A stretch of DNA of 64,000 nucleotides from Warburgia ugandensis (Eukaryota; Streptophyta; Magnoliopsida; Canellales; Canellaceae): contig CP141136.1 in NCBI GenBank assembly GCA_035236585.1, forward strand, positions 27,009,426 to 27,073,425, in the 5' to 3' direction. The notes beneath the pieces were generated by a model. That model was given only the letters and a program-made list of their open reading frames with translations, was not told where the DNA came from and searched no databases. Positions within the stretch are counted from its first letter, which is position 1. Each line of letters begins with the position of its first letter. A program made the translations under genes and the position numbers. Positions 56,910 to 64,000 of this stretch are shown here, one piece after another.

Positions 56910-58326
56910 GGCTGCTACAAAAGCACACTGCACTTCAATGTCAAAGCATTATCGTATCAAATATTGGAAAAATACTTTAAAACTGGTGGTTTGACTCGAC
57001 GGGAAACAGAGTCAAATTGCCAGGTGACCCGCTCGACGAGGCTAGGTATAGAACGCTCTTAACCGACTCTCCAAACATCAATCTTATGAAAATATGTTAG
57101 ATTTCCAAATATAAATAAAATTTTGAATAATTTTTATTTAAAATTTCAGCTTGAGAATTTCTAAGCTGCCCCACGAGTTGACTGGACTTGCCTCAGTTTT
57201 GAATCTGAGTTGAGTTTTCGTAGTTCTGAGCCATGTTCGTAAGATCAGTTGAATAGATAGCCTGATGAAAAATAATTAAGAAAAACACGTAGACAAAATG
57301 AAAAGTAAATAATAAAAAAACATGCAAAATGTAACCATCTTATTTGTCGGTTGTCAAACTCTATGCGATAGCACATTTTATCCTAATATGATCTAGACCC
57401 TTCGTCCAACATTCCCACCATAGAAATGTCATCGAATTCTTGGTGGAATCACCAGATTAACGCCCAAAAGCAAGACTATACATCAGGACAAACCGATCAC
57501 TGGGTTTCTAACAGTATCTCTTGGATCTGTTTAGCGAGTTACTAGGAAAATTGTACAAATATCACTGCCAACATTGTCTCTCATATAATCTGACCTGTTC
57601 ATATTAATGATCTTTTCATATAGATGAACGGTACACAAAATCCAATACTCTGGATGAACCAACGTTGTTTTCTTTGAGCTGTTTTGAGTCGTAAAAGAGT
57701 TATTCAAAAGCTCAGAAAAATCAACGGCAGGATCATCCAAAGTATGTGACTTTAGGATGGGGCTCATCAATGACAAAATGGATAAGATGATCATTTCATA
57801 TCACTTAAATGGTTGGCCTCATTTACACTTATACCAAATAAAGATATGGTAAATTCTAGAGGAGCGTGGGAATATCATTTCCTGAAGAAAAAAAGGATCA
57901 AGCTGATATCGGTCTTGTTTTTTTCTAGAACAGAGCATATCATCCCTCAAAACAACACCTAAATGGACTGTTTGTTACAGGGAAAGATCTATGCATAAAT
58001 TTTTAGGCTTATCTAGTAGATAATTTTCCTTTAATTACAGGCATCCATTAAGAAAGTATAGGATAGGTATACACGGAAAAGCTTATACATGAATAGCCAG
58101 CTCATGGAAAATTGCCCAAATAGTAAACACTGCAAACCATATTATAGCACAACAGGGAAGGAATACAGTGAATGAAATCAAACAGAAGATATTACCGGAA
58201 CGAAATCAGAACACAGCACAAAATACCCTCTTAATTCGGCGATTAATGTTGCTCGAAAGAATGCTTAGCCTCCGAAATCGCAGAAGTTGAGATAATCTGA
58301 ACTCAACCGGCCTGATCTGACTTTGC

Positions 58327-58376
<50 letters not shown>
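56910..58376 (-). promoter_or_regulatory. NLR2 leader, probable 5' UTR intron, GA tract
   Basis: Same arrangement as upstream of NLR1: an acceptor-like GTGCAG just 5' of the start, a donor-like CGTTCCG|GTAATA at about 58,196, and a (GA)n tract at 58,330-58,376. The GA run is 47 bases here against 22 upstream of NLR1. Unit 2 has about 60 extra bases near 57,345-57,400. Confidence 0.5.
58330..58376 (-). repeat. (GA)n microsatellite in NLR2 leader
   Basis: An uninterrupted 47-base GA run, more than twice the NLR1 length. Its position in a probable leader or promoter means length variation could affect expression (inference). Confidence 0.85.
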
Positions 58377-58378
<2 letters not shown>

Positions 58379-58981
58379 CGAAGTAAATTTGTCATGGCAG
58401 GCAAACAGAGAGAGATTCTATTGATTTCAGACGCTTTGACTACTTGGTGGCATCTTGATTAGACTTGGTGGAATCATCTATCTAAATTTTGACTAGACTT
58501 GGTGGAAAAATCTAAACGCGAAGAAGTTAAAGATCATCACCAATAAGAGACCCATAAGGTTTTGATCCCACGCCAAAAGAATATCCCATCTAAAGGATAT
58601 AGCTTCAACACAAAAAATCAACAGTCTACATTCTTCTGAAAAACCCTAAACAATCCTCATCTATTGATGAAAGGTCTAGAGGCATCTAATCAAGAAAAAA
58701 TTATCGTTGGTGGGACAGCTTGGTCATCAACCGTCAGATTAACAGATTCAATCATGTTGACAAGGCAGATATGGGGGCCCACAAGGTGCCTTGCACCTTC
58801 AGTCAACAAGTCACCATCAGAGGTTGCCTAACAGATAAGAATGTAATTTGATTGTCCAATGAGTTTGCTCTCTGAGCTGAATGATACCTCTGTCCTCACA
58901 AAATGCAACCAATAGGGCACCCATTAATTACTGGCACTTGCAAATTAGGCAAATCATTCTCTGACTAATGCTAACGGTGTT
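58377..58981. other. Promoter-side intergenic DNA of NLR2
   Basis: Colinear with 24,016-24,690. It has about 75 bases (58,430-58,505) not seen in unit 1 and lacks 24,400-24,535. No gene. Confidence 0.45.
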
Positions 58982-59441
58982 CATTAAAGGGTTTTTTGAA
59001 AAAATGGAATTACATTTTGGCAATTTTGCAAAAGAGTCCACTGTTTTTTTAGTTTTGTAAATTTGCCAATAAATTTTCATGAGCTTCGCAAATTTGTCAT
59101 TTTGTTAGGTTTTCATCTTCCTTCCTTTATGAAAGTTCGATATTATCCTTGAAACTATCATCAACTTCTTCTCCATTTCGGGGGGCAGCGATCAGCCATC
59201 GCCTCCAGCGTCTACCACTGCCCACCTCGGCCCCTGAATTTCCAGCAAGATCCACGCATCCCACTTCACAAGGCAAGCTGCCATCATCCATCATTGTTTC
59301 CAACGTCTGTGTTATAGATGGAATGGTAATTTTGCAAAGCTCATGAAAATTTAACCACAAATTTACAAAACTCAAAAAATGATGGACATTTTTGTAAATT
59401 TGCAAAAATGTAATAGCATCTTTCCAAAAAACCCTTCATTA
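58982..59441. mobile_element. Foldback element with long inverted repeats (copy 2)
   Basis: Counterpart of 24,691-25,237. The arms AAAGGGTTTTTTGAAAAAAT and ATAGCATC...AAAAAACCCTTCATT are inverted repeats. The core is 59,165-59,320. It is shorter than copy 1 because of about 85 bases missing between core and right arm. Confidence 0.7.
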
Positions 59442-60474
59442 AAACCTAGTCTAATGTCATATGGTGTTCTGGCTACTGCCAGATTATGTTGCAGGCTTTT
59501 GCATCCATCAAGCCTGTCGGTCCCACTCATCATCAGATTCTACACATAACAACAGATCATTGGTTGTTGAAGGCCTAACAGAAACTGCTATTAACTAGTC
59601 AGAAAGATGTATTGGAATGAAAACATTTAGTACAGCAGTATCATTTTATCTTGATGCAAGTAGCAACTTGGAATCATTTCCTCCCACCAGCAAATACTTC
59701 AAGAGGAGACCGAGGTGGTAGTATTCATCTACCAGGGTCTGTTTGATTAGGAGGGAAAGTGTAAAGAGTTGTTGGAAAGAGAATAATGTTACTGCTAAAA
59801 AGATAACAGCATGAAGAATTGAGGCTGTTCACATAAAGCTTGTATGGTATATTTCCTCCTGCATGGCTAAAGTATATGGAGAGAGAGGATGGTGCTTCAT
59901 AAGATGGTCTACATAAAGATCAACCTTCCTTCTATTCCTGTTTTACAAATTTATAGACCTGCTGCTGAATGAGCTTCCCTCAATGATGATCATGGCAAGC
60001 TCAACCAGAAAAGACCAGGAAAAGAGTACTGCGTCAGAAGAGGGATAAGATGATTAGGAAATCCATGGCATGCTAACACGCTCAAGCAAATAAAAGATAA
60101 ATGAGATATGCAGACTACAAAAATATTTAATATCCAATTTGATCCAGCACAGCATACCATCATTTTAAAAGTGAATCACAACCGGCAAGATTTAGTGAGC
60201 ATCCCTCTACCACCTTTAAAAGCAAATATTCATTTTGAAAAACTAGAAGAATTTGATTGCTGGAGACAAGGTCTACCTAATGTGAATAAGATATAATAAA
60301 AGACACCCTGCAAGACTTTTATGCTCTTCTACAAGCAAGTGGATGACCAGCAAACAAATAAAAAGAAAAAAAAAAAAAACATAAATCAAGTGGAAGACCA
60401 GCCTGGAATGTGGTATCACAAGTGGTGCTATATACTCAAAATTAAATTCTTAACAGTTTAATGTTTCTGCAGTA
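59442..60474. other. Region with segment missing from unit 1
   Basis: From about 59,525 to 60,205 the sequence is absent from unit 1, where GGTCCC joins directly to GCTCTACCACC. The ORF at 60,108-60,296 on the plus strand (LPPLKANIHFEKLEEFDCWR) is open here but only its last part is in unit 1, where the solo LTR breaks it. At 60,265-60,277 is the empty site for that solo LTR. No supported gene. Confidence 0.55.
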
Positions 60475-62204
60475 TCTCGGCTGTTTCCTCCATCTGATGG
60501 TTCTGATGTATCCTCTATGACTCACTCTTGAATACTAACATTTGCTACAGTACCAGCTGCAAGGTGCATAATAGATGTCTCTCCTTCTTCTAAGTCACAA
60601 CTGGACTCCACTGCTGCTTGGGGTTGTCTGTTTAATAATCCTCCAATATCATGACTTTTCTTGGATACAACATCTTCAGCGCGGAAAGTGTTATTGCTAG
60701 TCTCTCTGCCAGAGCTCAAATCCAAGTCATGTGAACTACTCAAAGTTGGTTGAGAAAGTGAGCTGTCCCATTCTCTCAAAACGGAAACTACAGTGGAGAA
60801 CCTGGATTCACTGTCAGCACATTCAAAAGAGCAGGGTTCGGCACCTGGATCAGGGCCATGTGCCTATTCCTTTTGATTCAAAAAAGAAGTCTCTTCTTCT
60901 GGGTCAAAAAGGCTCTCAGAGAGTAAAGCTGAACACAGTTTATGTGCATCAATGTCTGAATCCTGAGGGAAAGTGAGAGTTCCTTCAGTAAGTGGCAAAT
61001 TGTTCTCATTACTAGGGGCAAGATGTTGAGAGCTTGCAACAGTGCCACTAGTTGATGTTATAGATCGGACATGATCCTGCAAGAGAGCTTCTCTAATTAT
61101 AAACCCATCAAAATATGATAAGATCACACTTCTCCATACAAAGGAAGATGTTTATATTTCTATTTGTACAAGTTATAAAAGCCATTGGTTCAATCAACAT
61201 GTTTTGACCGTTCAGACATCCCAGTTGTACTAATCAGTAATAAAGAATACCATGAATTACTTACTGGATCAAGTAATATTTTGAGGCCAGACAAGAAATT
61301 TGCAAAAAGAAGGCTAAACTCTTTTAAAACATGCAAGACTCTGGGAAGACCAACGCATTCTGGTAGTAGTAGTAGTAGAAAAATTACAGATGCAAAACCT
61401 TTTCAGTAGTCACCCATAATAAACAGATTCCTCGCTGAAAATATATGGATGCAATTTTTGAATTTTTATTTGGATGAAAAAGATAATACAGCCTTCTGGT
61501 AGAAAACTACTGCAAAGTGGAGACATAATAGTCATTATCATTTTCAGAATATATTTAGTTCTAGTACCAGCCACAATCACATTCTTTTCTAGAAAAAAAA
61601 GAGAAAAGGGAAAAAGGAACAATGAAAACTAAATTCAATATGATTCCATGAATCCCATTCAAAAGAATAGAAAGGGCAGTCCGGTGCACTAAGCTCCCAC
61701 GCATGCAGGGTCTGGGGAAGTGGCAGACCACGAAGGGTCTATAGCACACAGCTATAATGCTTTCTTGTTTAGAGAGAGCAAAACCAACCAGCTCTTCATG
61801 CATATGTTCAATGCTGCCACTGACAGCATCAAGCAATGATAAACTCCTCGTCATCTGCACAGCCAGTAGTTTATTTAAAACCTAGAAATATATAATATCT
61901 ACTAGTCAAACAAACTCATCACTAGATAAAGGCAAAGCATATATACCACACTGAATCCTTTTACCAAACTTGTGGGCAGAGACAGCAAGAGGGCAGAGGG
62001 GAGAGAGATGATTACTTAAAACAAAAAGGGAGACACTGGCATGGGTGGAGAAAATTACAAACAGCGATACAATTGCAAAATCATTACACTAACACATATA
62101 AATGAAGATCAAGAAATTTGCATACAGAATTTATAAGGGCTGAGAAGTGCTGCCTCAAGCATTGCTTTGAAATCTAGAATAGCAGTTACCAAGGGTTCAC
62201 CATC
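60475..62204 (-). pseudogene. Unrecognised multi-exon gene fragment (copy 2)
   Basis: Counterpart of 28,431-30,175. Exons: 62,204-62,126 (same acceptor and GTATGC donor); about 61,85x-61,76x (MTRSLSLLDAVSGSIEHMHE, in frame here); about 61,370-61,265 (LPRVLHVLKEFSLLFANFL, donor GTAAGT, in frame here); and 61,076 leftwards (DHVRSITSTSGTVASSQHLA...). In the last exon a TAG stop at 60,864-60,866 falls where unit 1 has Leu, and a TGA at 60,522-60,524 where unit 1 has Arg. Unit 1 is broken at other sites, so the ancestral frame was open across this exon. No domain recognised; the acidic, Ser-rich segment is probably disordered. Confidence 0.6.
61671..61757 (-). mobile_element. Truncated Au-type SINE (copy 2)
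   Basis: Same insertion as 29,650-29,735: tail and middle blocks only, in the intron between two exons of the broken gene. Confidence 0.75.
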
Positions 62205-63588
62205 CTGTCAAAACCAGAAGAGATCAGAATGCAGATCATAAATTTGAGTTATTATTTTAATCCTTAGTGTTCCAGAAATGGAATGTTATGTTTGATATCT
62301 TGTTTTAAGAGACTAGTGGACCTTATATTTTAAATAACATGTTTAATGTGGATTCTTATGGCTTAGAGAGTGTAATTTTTGCAGAAGATTGTGAGACTCA
62401 AATTATTAAAATTAGAATCATGATTTAATCCACAGATTCGATTGGTTATTGTATTAGATATTAATTTAGACAGTTCCAAAACTTGGATTGGCTATGCATA
62501 GGAGGGTGTGTGTGTGTCTACCTTAAAATAAAAATGTAGAGATTATGAACCAAAAAGGAAAAGCTAGCTTCTTAGACTTGGTCTATAGGAGCAACACTTG
62601 AACCACATTTGAATGCCATCCAAGCTTAAAGTGTTTCTTAGCAGAAGTATTGAACACAACACAAACCTAGTGTACATAAACAAATCAAAAGGAACTGGTT
62701 TTGTAACCCGTGCATTAGTTTCTACCCTGCCATGGGCCTTACACCAAGATCAACACAGCAAATCATTTCTGTGAAACTGCTTCAACCATGTAGATCATCA
62801 ACAGCATCTAAGGCTTTTCTGTGATTACGATGGAAAGAATTTTCAATTGAGAGGGTAACCACCGTAAAGGTGTCTCTGAACATTTATGAAAGGTTGTACC
62901 AATGTTCTTAAACCACTTAGTATCTTTAATTACATAGCTCTAGACATACAGAAGATTAGGTTTATCATAAGCTATGGCTCTTCGGTGAAAACAATGAGCA
63001 GATTTTGAAATTTAAGAGCAAACTTTAAATCAAGAAGGTATTCTGTAGAACTTATGGGAAAAAAGTTGTGGCATTCTTGTTCTTCCATGCCAGCTAGAGA
63101 GATATAGTTAAGAATTTTCATGACTCCCATCTAACCGTCAAACTCAACTGAGATAGTTACAAGTGTTCCCGCAAAGTTACTATGGTACTTCCCCCGTATT
63201 CCAAGGTTCAAAAGAATGTTCCTTATAATAGAAACAGTGAAGAAATTAGTGTGACATGCCAATGATAGAGTAACTAATAGCTTTTCACATCATCCAACAG
63301 ATAGCCTAGCATGAAAACTCGTAGACTTCATGTGGCCTAATTTTGATGAAGAACCTAGAAACCTATGACTAGCATTATCTGCAAATGAGATTAATCCTCG
63401 TGGTTCTATGAGTAGCAAGTATAGTTGTTGGCCTATTACATTAGTTTGTTATAACCTTCCACCATCTCTATGTATGAAGAGGGTGTTCATGATACTAACT
63501 ATGTTGATATCAAGTCCAAAGCAGCCAGGGAATGATATTGACATATACTTATCTCCCTTGATCGATGATTTTAAGACATTATGGGACG
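62205..63588. other. Right edge of unit 2 and single-copy flank
   Basis: Colinear with 30,176-30,681 up to 62,829, with about 110 extra bases near 62,250-62,360; then single-copy. I looked for ArfGAP exons beyond the border and saw none. The ORF at 63,408-63,704 is partly made of SINE sequence and is not supported as a gene. Confidence 0.55.
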
Positions 63589-63796
63589 TAGGCATTGAAG
63601 CATATGAAGGAGAGCCTTGGCGCAATGGTAAAAGTTGTCGTCATGTGACCTTGAGGTCATGGGTTCAAGGCGTGGAATCAGCATCTTGCAAAAATGCAAG
63701 GTAAGGGTACCTACTTTCGGCCATTATGGCTCGCCCCTTCCCTAGGCGAGAGCTTCGTGCACCGGGGCTGCCCCTTTTTTAGGCATTGAAGCATAT
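63589..63796 (+). mobile_element. Full-length Au-type SINE with perfect 17-bp TSD
   Basis: The element is about 63,606-63,779. A box GCCTTGGCGCAATGG, B box GGGTTCAAGGCG, body CAGCATCTTGCAAAAATGCAAG and tail GTGCACCGGGGCTGCCCCTTTTTT, in plus orientation. The target TAGGCATTGAAGCATAT is found intact at 63,589-63,605 and 63,780-63,796. It is the most complete SINE copy in the window. Confidence 0.95.
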
Positions 63797-64000
63797 AATG
63801 CATGCAAGAAAGAGTCATTCACCCTAAAAGCTATATTATTGTAGACAATAAGCAAATTCCCTGCATATGGTAATTTGTTTGGATGCACTGTGAAGGAATA
63901 CAATGCTTGTGTAATGATTAAACATGTGCTGTACGACTTAAACATGATAGGAAAATGGTATTCCTTGGGCATAGAAACCATCTATATTGTTTTAAGAAGG
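63797..64000. other. Right end of window, nothing recognised
   Basis: Single-copy AT-rich DNA after the SINE. No gene or repeat seen before the window ends. Confidence 0.5.

Larger units (their letters stand above)
34131..62829 (+). repeat. Segmental duplication, unit 2 (28.7 kb)
   Basis: Direct copy of 11,493-30,681, beginning ATTTAAAGTTTC and ending TGATTACG. It is longer because it keeps a 9.1 kb LTR element with its flanks, a 2.65 kb segment (35,874-38,522) and a 0.68 kb segment (about 59,525-60,205), and because a SINE has inserted at 34,828. It lacks the solo LTR and three LRR modules of unit 1. Order and orientation are otherwise the same. Confidence 0.93.

Noticed and set aside
63408-63704. 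98-codon plus-strand ORF
   Set aside because: Its second half is SINE sequence and its first half has no recognisable motif.

Overview
This window is nuclear DNA of a flowering plant. It carries CC-NB-LRR resistance genes, a P-class pentatricopeptide (PPR) gene relic, GT-AG introns, an ArfGAP gene fragment whose start matches the Arabidopsis AGD5/NEVERSHED type, tRNA-derived SINEs like the Au family, and long-LTR Ty3/gypsy-type retroelements. I cannot place it below angiosperm. It is gene-poor: one intact small secreted-protein gene and two intact NLR genes stand among pseudogenes and repeats.

Layout. 1-11,492 is single-copy: a glycine-rich, cysteine-rich secreted protein gene (3,289-3,729) and a PPR pseudogene on the minus strand (8,428-10,745) with at least five lesions. 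11,493-30,681 is duplication unit 1. 30,682-34,130 is a single-copy spacer holding the first three exons of an ArfGAP gene that then stops. 34,131-62,829 is duplication unit 2, in the same orientation. 62,830-64,000 is single-copy with a full-length SINE.

The two units are colinear direct copies, about 4% different where I counted by eye. Each holds, left to right: a short conserved ORF pair on the minus strand, a long non-coding stretch, one minus-strand NLR gene, its leader, a foldback element with long inverted repeats, and the 3' part of an unrecognised minus-strand gene that is broken in both copies. They differ by large events. Unit 1 carries a solo LTR with a perfect 5-bp target duplication where unit 2 shows the empty site. 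Unit 2 carries a 9.1 kb LTR element, in the opposite orientation and of the same family, where unit 1 shows a deletion scar. Unit 2 also keeps a 2.65 kb and a 0.68 kb segment that unit 1 lacks. SINEs have inserted or decayed in one copy only.

The main biological interest is the NLR pair. NLR1 has four tandem 207-bp (69-residue, three-LRR) modules where NLR2 has one. NLR2 keeps a 30-residue segment that NLR1 lacks. All coding differences in length are in frame, so both copies look functional while the rest of the unit decays. I found no CRISPR array, tRNA gene, rRNA gene or organelle segment, and I do not see a wholly new system. The strongest novelty is this case of NLR duplication followed by module-scale LRR expansion.
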